From Haloferula rosea (GTDB lineage Bacteria > Verrucomicrobiota > Verrucomicrobiia > Verrucomicrobiales > Akkermansiaceae): 64,000 bases of DNA. Below the pieces are notes generated by a model that was given only the letters and a program-made list of their open reading frames with translations, was not told the origin of the DNA and ran no database searches. The DNA lies in contig NZ_JAENII010000004.1 in NCBI RefSeq assembly GCF_016595525.1, positions 62,001 to 126,000 on the forward strand, read 5' to 3'. This document shows, one piece after another, positions 16,713-24,757 of the stretch. The first letter of the stretch is position 1. Every line of letters begins with the position of its first letter. Position numbers and translations under genes: made by a program.

Positions 16713-17777
16713 TCAGAACTGCACCCGGAAGGCCAGCGAACCGAAGTCGGCCACACCTCGCTGGGTCGTGTATTCCTCCGTGCGCCACGTGTGGGCATAG
16801 CTGATCTCCACACGCTGATACCGCACTCCGAAACCCGCATACACCTCTCCCACGAGAGGGCGTCGGTTCGTGCTCGTCGAGAAGTCCTGGAACAAGGGGC
16901 CATCGAGACTGGCATCAAATGCCACATAACGCGCCGTCGCTCCGCTGAAGAGGTACACCGACCAGTTGCCGCTGTAGCCGGACCCGGCACCGAAGAAACG
17001 GTGCGAGTAGGCATTCGGCGAAAGCCGCGGATCAGAAAAGTCGGGTGGCAGGTTGTAGCCGAACCTGAACAGGCCGCCCAGATGCGCTCCCGTCCGGAAA
17101 CTTCCCAGACGAACACCCCACTCCGTCAGGCCATCAAAACGGAATGCCCGGTAGCCCCAACGCGCCAGATCGACACGACGCTTCTGAACGAAGCTCAGAT
17201 CCACGGTCAGCTCATTCGGAATCTGACTGTCCCAGCCATTGAATTTCTCGATGTCCCTCAGGTCATGGATGAAATCCTGGGACGCCTCGGCAAATGAGTC
17301 CTCGCCCACCATCCCGACCGTGAACTCAATCGAGTTCAGCACGCTGTCGTCCTTCACATGGAGTGAAAAACCCAGACCCAACCAACCCGCGTACTGGCGC
17401 TGGAAGGGTGGCTGGCCATAGGGCTTCGGGTCATCCGGCGTGAACATCAGCTGAGTCAGCGAGAACCCGTAGTTGTAGCGGATCTTCTTCGGATCCTCGA
17501 AACCCGTGGCCGCTTGAAACAGTCGGAAACTCTCCGGGTCACCCGACAACTTCCGCAGCGCCTGTTGGAAAGGACCCAGCTCCGTGACCTTCTTGCTGCC
17601 CGAGATGTAGGACAGGCGCGCCCCATTCGTGTAGTCCCGGTCGGTGCCTCCAAACAGATCGTTGTCCAGATAGAAGGTCAGGTAAGAGTCATCCGATGGA
17701 TCACTGAGCGCATCCTGAGCACATGCCATGGCTCCCATTCCCACCACCGACAGCAGCAAGACGGTCATGCTCCTCAT
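16713..17777 (-). CDS. LpxR-like outer membrane lipid A deacylase (DUF2219)
   Basis: The 354-aa product has a signal peptide (MRSMTVLLLSVVGMGAMACA) followed by YLTFYLDNDLFGGTDRDYTNGARLS broken by many alternating beta strands, ending in a C-terminal Phe (FRVQF), as in outer-membrane barrels. The NDxFxxTDxxYTNG pattern is the signature of LpxR, which removes the 3'-acyloxyacyl group of lipid A. The conserved Asn-Asp and Thr of the active site are present. Its presence implies a lipopolysaccharide outer membrane. The ATG at 17777 is chosen as it starts the signal peptide; the longer frame has an implausible basic extension. Confidence 0.82.
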   Translation of the reverse strand: MRSMTVLLLSVVGMGAMACAQDALSDPSDDSYLTFYLDNDLFGGTDRDYTNGARLSYISGSKKVTELGPFQQALRKLSGDPESFRLFQAATGFEDPKKIRYNYGFSLTQLMFTPDDPKPYGQPPFQRQYAGWLGLGFSLHVKDDSVLNSIEFTVGMVGEDSFAEASQDFIHDLRDIEKFNGWDSQIPNELTVDLSFVQKRRVDLARWGYRAFRFDGLTEWGVRLGSFRTGAHLGGLFRFGYNLPPDFSDPRLSPNAYSHRFFGAGSGYSGNWSVYLFSGATARYVAFDASLDGPLFQDFSTSTNRRPLVGEVYAGFGVRYQRVEISYAHTWRTEEYTTQRGVADFGSLAFRVQF

Positions 17778-18135
17778 GGCGTGGCGACGCCGGAGGCCCG
17801 GGCGAGAGAGCGTCGCAAGGACATGGGAACAGGTGGCATGGTCCTTCAAGGACTGAAAGCGGCGGTGCATGGACATTTCGATAAGAGGGTGGTTCTGGAG
17901 GAGAGCAACCCTTTCGCGGATTCCGTGCCACGTGAAATTCACAGCATTTCAGCACCCCCCAGCCATGAACCAATGGCCCAGCCTTGCAATTGTCCCCGGA
18001 CCATCGCGCAAACCGTTGCACAATGCACCATTCCTTCGCCTCGATATACCGACTCAGACATGGCGATCCCCTGATTTCCAGAAGGTTGGAGACCTCGGGA
18101 GCAATGGGCACATCCCGTGCAAGTAGGCAGATGCT
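17778..18135. other. 358-nt intergenic stretch, no gene seen
   Basis: This lies between the divergent LpxR-like gene and a small ORF. It must hold the LpxR-like promoter, but no convincing hexamers, dyads or RNA structure were found. Apparent ORFs here lack signal, domain or ribosome-site support. Confidence 0.5.
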
Positions 18136-18315
18136 ATGAACATCGAACGTATCGTCCATGTGACCGACCCCGAAGTGCATCAGGAACCTGCCAAGCAGAT
18201 GACTGGCTATGAAACGGAGCAGTCCATCGAACAGGAACTCTTCGAGAAAGGAATCCGCGCCGCAGGTTCCGAGCAGCGCATGCGCGCTGAGATTCAGGAT
18301 ACCCACGAGGCCTGA
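18136..18315 (+). CDS. 59-aa hypothetical acidic/charged protein
   Basis: An ATG at 18136 opens 59 codons rich in Glu, Gln and Arg (for example ETEQSIEQELFEKG and SEQRMRAEIQD), compatible with a short amphipathic helical protein. A weak AGGCAG lies just upstream. It has no recognisable domain, signal or membrane span. It precedes the SOS-type box by 135 nt and is probably transcribed separately. Support is limited to plausible composition and length; it could be a non-coding stretch. Confidence 0.4.
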   Translation: MNIERIVHVTDPEVHQEPAKQMTGYETEQSIEQELFEKGIRAAGSEQRMRAEIQDTHEA

Positions 18316-18449
18316 TCAACGCCTCCGGGCGTCCGTGCTGACCACCGGTGGCCGCCGGCGACCGGTGCCCTCGATCCCCTCCCCCCCGTGCAAGGATTCG
18401 CACACTAACTTGCCAAAATTCTCCTGACCATCCGTCACTGAACCGTGTA

Positions 18450-18463
18450 TGTTCTTGCGAACA
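18450..18463. promoter_or_regulatory. LexA/SOS-type box TGTTC-N4-GAACA
   Basis: The sequence TGTTCTTGCGAACA is a TGTTC-N4-GAACA palindrome, the form I recall being reported for the LexA-binding motif of Verrucomicrobia. It lies 11 nt before the ATG of the radical SAM repair gene and overlaps a possible -10 (TATGTT, 18448-18453), a position suited to repression. A nearby GTTC at 18465-18468 forms a weaker overlapping dyad. Confidence 0.7.
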
Positions 18464-18474
18464 CTGTTCATCTG

Positions 18475-19761
18475 ATGGATCTGAAACGAAAACTCGCCAT
18501 TCTGGCGGACGCGGCAAAGTACGACGCCTCCTGTGCCAGCAGCGGCACGAAACGACGCGACTCATCCGGCAGCGACAAGGCGCTGGGCTCTTCCGGCGGT
18601 GCCGGGATCTGCCACAGCTACGCGCCGGACGGCCGCTGCATTTCCCTGCTCAAGCTCCTCCTTACCAATGCCTGCATCTACGATTGCCTCTACTGCATCA
18701 ACCGGCGCTCGAGCGATACACCCAGGGCCCGCTTCACCCCCGATGAAGTCGTGCGGCTCACCCTCGACTTCTACAAACGCAACTACATCGAGGGACTTTT
18801 CCTGAGTTCGGGCATCGTCCGCAATCCGGACCACACCATGGAGCAGGTCATCGAAGTCGCACGGCGCCTTCGCGAGGACCACGACTTCCGCGGCTACATC
18901 CATCTGAAAACCATTCCCGAGGCCTCCCAGGAATTGATCGAGGAGGCCGGCCGCTACGCGGACCGCATCAGCATCAATATCGAGCTCCCCACCCAGAAGG
19001 GACTCGAGAAATTCGCGCCCGAGAAGAACCTGCCCCGCACTCGTGATGCCATGGGTGGGATCCGCGAACGCATCGACGCCGCGCGCGACGAGCGCAAACA
19101 GCATCGCCGCCGACCCGCTTTCGCGCCAGCCGGCCAAAGCACCCAGATGATCGTCGGGGCGGATGGTGCCAGCGACCACGACATCCTCCACCGCAGCCAC
19201 GACCTGTATTCGAACTACCGACTGCGACGCGTTTACTACTCGGCATTCAGCCCCATCCCCTCCTCCTCGCCGGCTCTCCCCCTCAAGGCCCCTCCCCTCG
19301 TCCGCGAACACCGCCTGTATCAGGCCGATTGGCTCCTGCGGTTCTATGGCTACAAGGTCGGCGAGATCATCCACCGGGAGCAACCTAACCTCGACCTCGA
19401 TCTCGACCCCAAGCTCTCATGGGCGCTGCGCCACCGCGAACACTTCCCCGTCGACGTCAACCGCGCACCACGTGAAATGCTGCTCCGCATCCCCGGCATC
19501 GGAGTCCGTTCGGTCATGCGCATCCTCTCGGCCCGTCGCCATGGCCGGCTGCGCCTTGGGGATCTGGGCCGCCTCGGGGTTTCCCTGAAGAAGTGCTCGC
19601 CCTTCCTGGTCACCTGCGACTACTCGCCCCAGCCATCGCTTCTCGAGGGCGACCGCCTGCGCCTGCGCTTCCTCCCCCCACCGGAACAGTTGGAGCTCGA
19701 TCTGGGCGCCCCCGCTCATGACCCGCTCGCCGCCATCAGCGCACGAACCGGCGAAATCTGA
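18475..19761 (+). CDS. putative DNA modification/repair radical SAM protein (SplB-like, TIGR03916 type)
   Basis: This 428-aa protein carries the radical SAM cluster CIYDCLYC (C67, C71, C74), preceded by a conserved DGRCISLLKLLLTNAC stretch, and followed by FLSSGIVRN and NIELPT segments. The C-terminus contains a helix-hairpin-helix (APREMLLRIPGIGVRSVMRIL), which suggests DNA binding. This matches the family that travels with a DUF4130 protein and a uracil-DNA-glycosylase-like protein. The substrate is unknown; it resembles spore photoproduct lyase. The ATG at 18475 is chosen because the in-frame ATG at 18445 would lie in the SOS box. The next gene starts 14 nt after its stop. Confidence 0.88.
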   Translation: MDLKRKLAILADAAKYDASCASSGTKRRDSSGSDKALGSSGGAGICHSYAPDGRCISLLKLLLTNACIYDCLYCINRRSSDTPRARFTPDEVVRLTLDFYKRNYIEGLFLSSGIVRNPDHTMEQVIEVARRLREDHDFRGYIHLKTIPEASQELIEEAGRYADRISINIELPTQKGLEKFAPEKNLPRTRDAMGGIRERIDAARDERKQHRRRPAFAPAGQSTQMIVGADGASDHDILHRSHDLYSNYRLRRVYYSAFSPIPSSSPALPLKAPPLVREHRLYQADWLLRFYGYKVGEIIHREQPNLDLDLDPKLSWALRHREHFPVDVNRAPREMLLRIPGIGVRSVMRILSARRHGRLRLGDLGRLGVSLKKCSPFLVTCDYSPQPSLLEGDRLRLRFLPPPEQLELDLGAPAHDPLAAISARTGEI

Positions 19762-19775
19762 CCCACCGGTCGCGG

Positions 19776-20588
19776 ATGAACACCTATTCCATCGACCCAT
19801 GCTTCGCCTCGTGGCGGACCGCCGCCCGCCGGCTCCTGTCCGCCCGCATCGACCCGCAGGACATCCTCTGGTACGATGGGTCTGGTACCCCACCCCTGTT
19901 CTCGGGAGATCTCGACGGGCTCCCCCCCGGCGAAGCACCCCGGATCCCCAGGGCATTCTTCCCGCTGGCTGAAATGGTCGCCTGCCACCGCGACCCGCTG
20001 CGGTGGTCACTGCTCTATCAGACGGCCTACCGGATGACGATCGGGGGAAAAAGCCGCCTGCTCGACCAAGCGGCCGACCCCCTCGTCCGGACCCTCAACC
20101 AACGTGCAAAGGCCGTGAGCCGCGACCGCCACAAGATGAAGGCCTTCGTCCGCTTCCGGAAAATGGGCGAGCTCGACAGCGGACGCGAACAGTTCTCCGC
20201 TTGGTTCGAACCCGAGCACCACATCGTCGAGCTGACCGCCCCCTTCTTTGCCAAGCGCTTCGCCTCCTTCGATTGGTCCATCATGACGCCCGACCGCTGC
20301 GCGCATTGGAACGGTCGTGAGCTCCGGTTCACCGACGGAGTTCCGGCTTCGGAAGCACCTACCGAGGATGCCCTCGAGGAGTTCTGGAAAACCTACTACT
20401 CCAGCATCTTCAATCCCGCTCGGCTGAAACTCAACGCAATGCAGTCCGAGATGCCCAAGAAGTACTGGAAGAACCTGCCTGAAGCGGAACTCATCAATGA
20501 CCTGGTCAAGCAGGCCCAGGCGAGAACCCACGGCATGATCAGCAGGCCCCCGACCGTCAAGACGCCAAGGCCACCTTCCGGCTCTTAG
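19776..20588 (+). CDS. DUF4130 family DNA repair-associated protein (TIGR03915 type)
   Basis: The 270-aa soluble protein has the DUF4130 core: YDGSGTPPLFSG, RQ-like LLYQTAYRMTIG, RDRHKMKAFVRFRK, WFEPEHHIVELTAPFFAKRF and a late FWKTYYSSIFNPARLKLNAMQSEMP-type segment broken over residues 200-230. In many bacteria this domain is fused to a UdgX-type uracil-DNA glycosylase and always accompanies the radical SAM protein encoded just upstream (14-nt gap). Here the protein ends after DUF4130 with a short basic, Pro-rich tail, and no glycosylase gene follows in the window. It likely shares the SOS-type control of its partner. Confidence 0.82.
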   Translation: MNTYSIDPCFASWRTAARRLLSARIDPQDILWYDGSGTPPLFSGDLDGLPPGEAPRIPRAFFPLAEMVACHRDPLRWSLLYQTAYRMTIGGKSRLLDQAADPLVRTLNQRAKAVSRDRHKMKAFVRFRKMGELDSGREQFSAWFEPEHHIVELTAPFFAKRFASFDWSIMTPDRCAHWNGRELRFTDGVPASEAPTEDALEEFWKTYYSSIFNPARLKLNAMQSEMPKKYWKNLPEAELINDLVKQAQARTHGMISRPPTVKTPRPPSGS

Positions 20589-20639
20589 ATCCGGAGGAAG
20601 GCCCCGTCATGATGCCTGTCCTGCCCCCGTACACGCATT

Positions 20640-20669
20640 CACCCCCCTGCCCCGAAGGGCAGAGGGGTG
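20640..20669. terminator. hairpin between convergent genes
   Basis: CACCCC...TGCCC - CGAA - GGGCA...GGGGTG forms a GC-rich stem-loop with a tetraloop and small internal bulges, in the 132-nt gap between the convergent DUF4130 and DUF2383 genes. There is no T-tract, so it may act as a bidirectional or factor-assisted end, or merely be a stable intergenic hairpin. Confidence 0.35.
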
Positions 20670-20720
20670 AGGTCCCCCCGGGGTAGTTGCAACCAACCGC
20701 CCCGAAAGCTTGCGAAGGGA

Positions 20721-21167
20721 TCAGGATCCGAGGACTTCGAGCTTGCCGATGTGCTCGCGCACCCGCGGCAGCAACTCGTCACGGATCATGTCCTTGCACG
20801 ATGGCATCACATCCCCGTTCTCAAGCGCCTTCTCGTAATCGTTCAGTCCATGCTCCTCGCCCTGGCGAAGGACGTTGATCGCCGACTCCTCGCCAAACAG
20901 GTTCGCGGTCGAAGTGATGGCCTTGGTCAGGCTTCCCCATGCACCCGAATCTTCCGACGGGGTGCCACCCATCTCGACCACGTTGGCCCGAAGACGGCTG
21001 ACGGAGCTCTCGTGCTCACGCTTGATCCGGATCAGCTCGGGGATCTCGTCCTCCCCGCGATATTTCTCGATGACCTTGTTGTAGGTTTCGACGGCCGAGA
21101 TCTCCCCGCGGAGCAGGCTGTTGCAGACGTCGATGCATTTCTCGTTGTTTTTGGTATTCGTGTTCAT
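20721..21167 (-). CDS. DUF2383 (PA2169 family) four-helix-bundle protein
   Basis: This 148-aa helical protein shows the ferritin-like DUF2383 pattern: CNSLLRGEISAVETYNKVIEKY, LIRIKREHESSVSRLRANVVEMGG, a GxLTKAI-like segment and ALRQGEEHGLNDYEKAL-like LRQGEEHGLNDYEKALE. Such proteins are stress-associated and often sit beside other ferritin-like genes, as with the DUF892 gene 60 nt upstream. No biochemical activity is established. The two genes run in the same direction and probably form a small stress operon. Confidence 0.85.
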   Translation of the reverse strand: MNTNTKNNEKCIDVCNSLLRGEISAVETYNKVIEKYRGEDEIPELIRIKREHESSVSRLRANVVEMGGTPSEDSGAWGSLTKAITSTANLFGEESAINVLRQGEEHGLNDYEKALENGDVMPSCKDMIRDELLPRVREHIGKLEVLGS

Positions 21168-21227
21168 GGTAATTTTCAGTTTTGTGTTTCGTACTAGGTT
21201 TCTAGTCGGGCGGATTCCAATCTCCTG

Positions 21228-21722
21228 TTAGGCAACCATCGCCTTGAAGTTGATGACCCGTTCGGCCAGGGCCGTCAGGTCGCGGTCGGTCTTGCCTTCC
21301 TCCTCAAGCGACTTGCGCAGGGTTTCGACAATGTCGTGCTTGCTCAACTTCTCGGCCAGGGCGACGGCGGTACCGTAGGCGGCCATTTCGTAGTGCTCGA
21401 CACGCTGCGCGGCAGCGATGAGTCCAGCGTCTCGGACTTCCGGCTCGGCATCGGCCTTCACCATCTCCTCGCCTTCCTTGATGAGGCCTGCCATCGCCTC
21501 ACAACGGTGGCCGCCCGGTTGGAAATCCAGCGACTCGAAAACCGTTTCCAAGCGCTTCACCTGTCCTTCGGTCTCTTCAAGGTGCTTGCGGAAAGCTTTC
21601 TCAAGATCCGGGTCATTGGCTGCATCGGCCATCACCGGGATCGCCTTCAACAATTGGGTCTCGGCACTGTAAATGTCCTTCAGTTCGTGAATCAGTAGTT
21701 TGTGGAGGTTGTCTAGTTTCAT
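21228..21722 (-). CDS. YciE/DUF892 ferritin-like protein
   Basis: The 164-aa product starts MKLDNLHKLLIHELKDIYSAE, the standard N-terminus of YciE-type DUF892 proteins, and has Glu/His residues spaced for a helical bundle, including RVEHYEMAAYGTAVALAEKL. Family members are linked to osmotic or oxidative stress; metal binding is presumed. The ATG at 21722 has a strong ribosome site (GGGAGGTGAG) directly upstream, which decides the start over a longer in-frame ATG. It is followed by the DUF2383 gene on the same strand. Confidence 0.87.
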   Translation of the reverse strand: MKLDNLHKLLIHELKDIYSAETQLLKAIPVMADAANDPDLEKAFRKHLEETEGQVKRLETVFESLDFQPGGHRCEAMAGLIKEGEEMVKADAEPEVRDAGLIAAAQRVEHYEMAAYGTAVALAEKLSKHDIVETLRKSLEEEGKTDRDLTALAERVINFKAMVA

Positions 21723-21943
21723 CTCACCTCCCTTATCGCAAGGGATGGACCAACCACATCGATTCACTTCCAACCCACTGAGAACCAGTGGTTGGTGGCA
21801 CTAACAGGAAGACCCCCGATTTCGCTTCATCGCCCGCCTTTCCCTGCATTCTGCACAGGTCCCCTTGCAGGATGAAGGGATTCGCCGCTCCCCGGCGCAA
21901 CCGATCCGGCGCATTGCCTCACCCAGTGGTCCGAAAACAAGAA

Positions 21944-21982
21944 GCCTCCGGCGTGGGAGCCTCAAAGAGACCCACGCCGGAG
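21944..21982 (-). terminator. strong terminator-like hairpin downstream of the GT35 gene
   Basis: CCTCCGGCGTGGG (21944-21956) and CCCACGCCGGAGG (21970-21982) form a perfect 13-bp stem with a 13-nt loop. On the minus strand the stem is followed by a T-rich run (CTTCTTGTTTTC). It lies 105 nt past the stop of the GT35 gene; the rest of the 365-nt gap 21723-22087 shows nothing else. Confidence 0.7.
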
Positions 21983-22087
21983 GAAATCATGCAGTCGGTT
22001 CCAAGGAGCCGGATGGCTTCCAGCCAACTCCGATCAGGCACGCCATGCGCGGACGACGAAGCCGTCCACCGCATCGCGCATGTCTGC

Positions 22088-23752
22088 TCAGGAGTAAATG
22101 TTCTCGTAATACTCGTCCGCCATGCGGTCCGAATCAAAGAACGGAACCACATCCGCCATGCTGTTGAGCACGAGCTGACTCCATTCGTCAGGACGGTCGT
22201 AGTACATCGGAAGCGCCTTGTCCTCGATCAGGCTGTAGAGCCCGTTCATGTCGTAAAGATCACGGTCGTGCTCGGACAAGCTCGGGTCGGCAGGTGGCAC
22301 GATCAGCGAGTTGTGTCCGTCCTTTGCGAACTCGCACACCCAACCATCGAAGGTCGAGATGTTTACGGAAGCATTCATCGCGGCACTCATGCCCGAGGTG
22401 CCGGAAGCTTCGCGGGTGACCACCGGGTTGTTGAGCCACAGGTCGGAGCCGCACTTGAGCAGGCGCGAAAGCTCCAGCTCGTAGCCGACGACCACCGCCG
22501 CATTCGGGTAATCCCGGGTCAGACGGACCAGGTGGTTGAAGGTTTCGATCGCCCCGTAGTCGAACGGATACGGCTTGCCGGCCCAGATGATCTGCACCGG
22601 ACGGTCGCTCGCCGTGATCAGCTTCTTGAAGCGCGCCACATCCCGGGTGATCAGTTCGGCGCGCTTGTAGCCGGCGAAACGCCGGGCCCATACGATCGTC
22701 AGCACGTCGGGGCTGAAGAGCTTGCCGGTCTGATCCGCGACCAGGCGGAACAACTGGTCCTTGAGCTCCCGCTTGCGATCGCGAAGAAACTCCACATCGT
22801 TGTTCTGACGGGCGCGCTCAAGGCCGCGATCCTTCCAGTAACGGGCGTTCTGCGCATTCGTCACATGACCAATCGGGCAGATGTTCTCATAGTGGCCCCA
22901 CATGTTGCGCGACACCTCGCCATGCAGCTTGGACACCCCGTTCGCCTTGCGGCTCATCCGCAGGGCCGCCAACGAATGATTGAAGATGCCATCGTGAATG
23001 CCGGTGACCTCGCGCACCGTCTGCTCATCGAGCCCACCGAAGAATGATGCATTTTTCAGCAGATTGAAGTCGTGCTTCTCATTGCCGGCTTCCTCCGGTG
23101 TGTGGGTCGTGAAGACAAACCGCTTGCGGACTTCCTCCGCATCTCCCTCGTGCTGCTCGAGCACTCGGAATGCCGCGGAGAGGGCATGCGCTTCATTCAG
23201 GTGCCAGACATCGGGATCCACCTTCAGCTCTTCGAGCAGGCGGGCTCCACCCGCACCGAGGACGATGTACTGGGCGACGCGTCGTCCAGGGTCGTTGTCG
23301 TAAAGCCGCTGGGTGATCTGGCGGTCATCGGCATCATTCTCATCCAGATCGGTCGTCAGGAAAAACATCGGCACGGTGCCGAAGATCTCACCCGGGAGGA
23401 ACTTGGCTCCCACCCAGACTTGCTTGCCATACACAGGCACCTGGAAACGAATGCCGGTGTCCTGCAGAAAGGCATACTCCTTGCGGCGGAACTGCACGGC
23501 CATCTCACGGCCTTCACCGCGGGTCTGGTTGTAGTAGCCACAGGTCCAGTGCACGCCGATGCCGAGCAGGTTCTGCTTCAGCGCGGCCGCCGAGCGCATG
23601 TGCGAACCGGCAAGGAAGCCAAGGCCTCCGGAGTAGATTTTGAATGATTGATCAATGGCGAACTCGCAGCAGAAGTAGACAGCGCTCTTCGCATACTTTG
23701 GGTCGATCTCGTAAGGGTGACCGTAGGGCTCTGGTAGAAAGGATTGAGACAT
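22088..23752 (-). CDS. GT35 alpha-glucan phosphorylase-like protein lacking the PLP lysine
   Basis: The 554-aa protein belongs to the alpha-glucan phosphorylase family: AVYFCCEFAIDQSFKIYSGGLGFLAG, WHLNEAHALSAAF, VWARRFAGYKRAELITRD and IIWAGKPYPFD are all present. In PLP-dependent phosphorylases the cofactor Schiff base forms on the Lys of the GTSGMKAAMNG-like segment. Here the segment reads EASGTSGMSAAMN, with Ser456 in place of Lys. Similar Lys-less proteins exist, to my memory, in Bacteroidota. It may therefore be a non-phosphorolytic transferase or a binding protein. It is monocistronic, with a terminator-like hairpin downstream. Confidence 0.85.
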   Translation of the reverse strand: MSQSFLPEPYGHPYEIDPKYAKSAVYFCCEFAIDQSFKIYSGGLGFLAGSHMRSAAALKQNLLGIGVHWTCGYYNQTRGEGREMAVQFRRKEYAFLQDTGIRFQVPVYGKQVWVGAKFLPGEIFGTVPMFFLTTDLDENDADDRQITQRLYDNDPGRRVAQYIVLGAGGARLLEELKVDPDVWHLNEAHALSAAFRVLEQHEGDAEEVRKRFVFTTHTPEEAGNEKHDFNLLKNASFFGGLDEQTVREVTGIHDGIFNHSLAALRMSRKANGVSKLHGEVSRNMWGHYENICPIGHVTNAQNARYWKDRGLERARQNNDVEFLRDRKRELKDQLFRLVADQTGKLFSPDVLTIVWARRFAGYKRAELITRDVARFKKLITASDRPVQIIWAGKPYPFDYGAIETFNHLVRLTRDYPNAAVVVGYELELSRLLKCGSDLWLNNPVVTREASGTSGMSAAMNASVNISTFDGWVCEFAKDGHNSLIVPPADPSLSEHDRDLYDMNGLYSLIEDKALPMYYDRPDEWSQLVLNSMADVVPFFDSDRMADEYYENIYS

Positions 23753-24158
23753 AAGGGAAGTGGGTTGGGTAGGATGTGTGGACGTGTATGTCCGCCGGAG
23801 CAGAAACGTTGGGGCGATTTTTTGCGTTCTTCGCGATTCGTTCAGCCACCGGGCGCGTCAGCCGTGCCGAAAGTTGGACGACTTGTCGAGTCCTCGCATC
23901 CGATGCACGTAGAATGCCGAGTGATTGGGAAAATCAGCCACGGCACCCCCACGCACGCCGCGGAAGGGATCAGCGCTCCCTCCCGCCCCATCACCGAACA
24001 GGTCCCACCCCCGCCCTCCCGGCTGCTTCCCTCCCATCAGACCGACCTCAAGATGTGGGAACCGACCACCCGCCCGAACCCCTGCTCGGCTGCCCGGAAT
24101 GCCCACAAATCCAAGCATTCCCGGAATCACGAGAGCCACTCAGCAGCACTTCATTTGT
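23753..24158. other. intergenic stretch between divergent GT35 and nrdG genes, no gene seen
   Basis: About 400 nt without a credible gene. It should contain the GT35 promoter on the minus strand near 23760-23830, but no clear hexamers were recognised. Open frames here are Pro/Arg-rich shadows without ribosome sites. Confidence 0.5.
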
Positions 24159-24199
24159 CCACATGTGGTGTATTATAAACATTTCCATACAACATGTTT
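24159..24199 (+). promoter_or_regulatory. AT-rich promoter region with two palindromes before nrdG
   Basis: The stretch contains the perfect palindrome CCACATGTGG (24159-24168), an AT-rich TATTATAAA (24171-24179) suited to a -10 element, and an inverted repeat AAACAT (24177-24182) / ATGTTT (24194-24199). It is unusually AT-rich for this region. An oxygen- or nucleotide-sensing regulator is plausible for nrd genes, but the dyads do not match the NrdR or FNR consensus well. Confidence 0.4.
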
Positions 24200-24227
24200 G
24201 AGTTGAGGAGCAGAATATGCGGAGCAT

Positions 24228-24722
24228 GTGGCTGCTGTGTCCTCACCCCTTCGCTACGCCGCCCACACCGTCGGCACTCTGGAAGTGCCCGATGAAATCG
24301 CCCTGATCTTCACCATTTCCGGCTGTCCACTGAGCTGCCCCGGATGCCACTCCGCCGACCTGCGCGATGCGGATCGAGGCCGGATTCTCAATGCCCCCAG
24401 CTTCCAGTCGCTCCTCGAGCGCTACGCCGGGCTGGCCAGCTGCGTGTGCTTCCTCGGCGGCGAATGGCAGGCCGACGAGTTGATCGACCGTCTCCGGACC
24501 GCCCGTCGGCACGGCTACAGGACCTGCCTCTACACCGGCTCCACCCAGGTGGACGACGCCATCGCCGTGCATCTCGATTTCCTCAAGCTCGGACCCTACA
24601 TCGCCGCACTCGGCGGGCTCGACAACCCGCAGACCAACCAACGCTTCCTCGACCTCCGCACCGGCGAAGACCTCACCCATCGCTTCCAGAACGTCGCAGA
24701 GCGCCTCCGCGCCGCCGCCTGA
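24228..24722 (+). CDS. nrdG: anaerobic ribonucleotide reductase activating protein NrdG
   Basis: This 164-aa radical SAM enzyme generates the glycyl radical on NrdD. CPLSCPGCH (C33, C37, C40) is the CX3CX2C iron-sulfur motif, preceded by the LIFTISG segment typical of NrdG and followed by VCFLGGEW. It precedes nrdD by 35 nt. No in-frame ATG is available, so the start is probably GTG 24228; the good GAGGAG ribosome site at 24205-24210 is ideally spaced for an out-of-frame ATG at 24217 that opens a 29-codon frame overlapping the nrdG start. Confidence 0.88.
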   Translation: MAAVSSPLRYAAHTVGTLEVPDEIALIFTISGCPLSCPGCHSADLRDADRGRILNAPSFQSLLERYAGLASCVCFLGGEWQADELIDRLRTARRHGYRTCLYTGSTQVDDAIAVHLDFLKLGPYIAALGGLDNPQTNQRFLDLRTGEDLTHRFQNVAERLRAAA

Positions 24723-24757
24723 ATCCTCATCCTCCCCTCACCCACCCATCCTCACCC

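Noticed and set aside
21788-23047. 419-aa plus-strand frame
   Set aside because: It lies antisense to the GT35 gene, is His/Arg/Val-rich without domain motifs, and runs through a terminator hairpin; the minus-strand product has clear family motifs.
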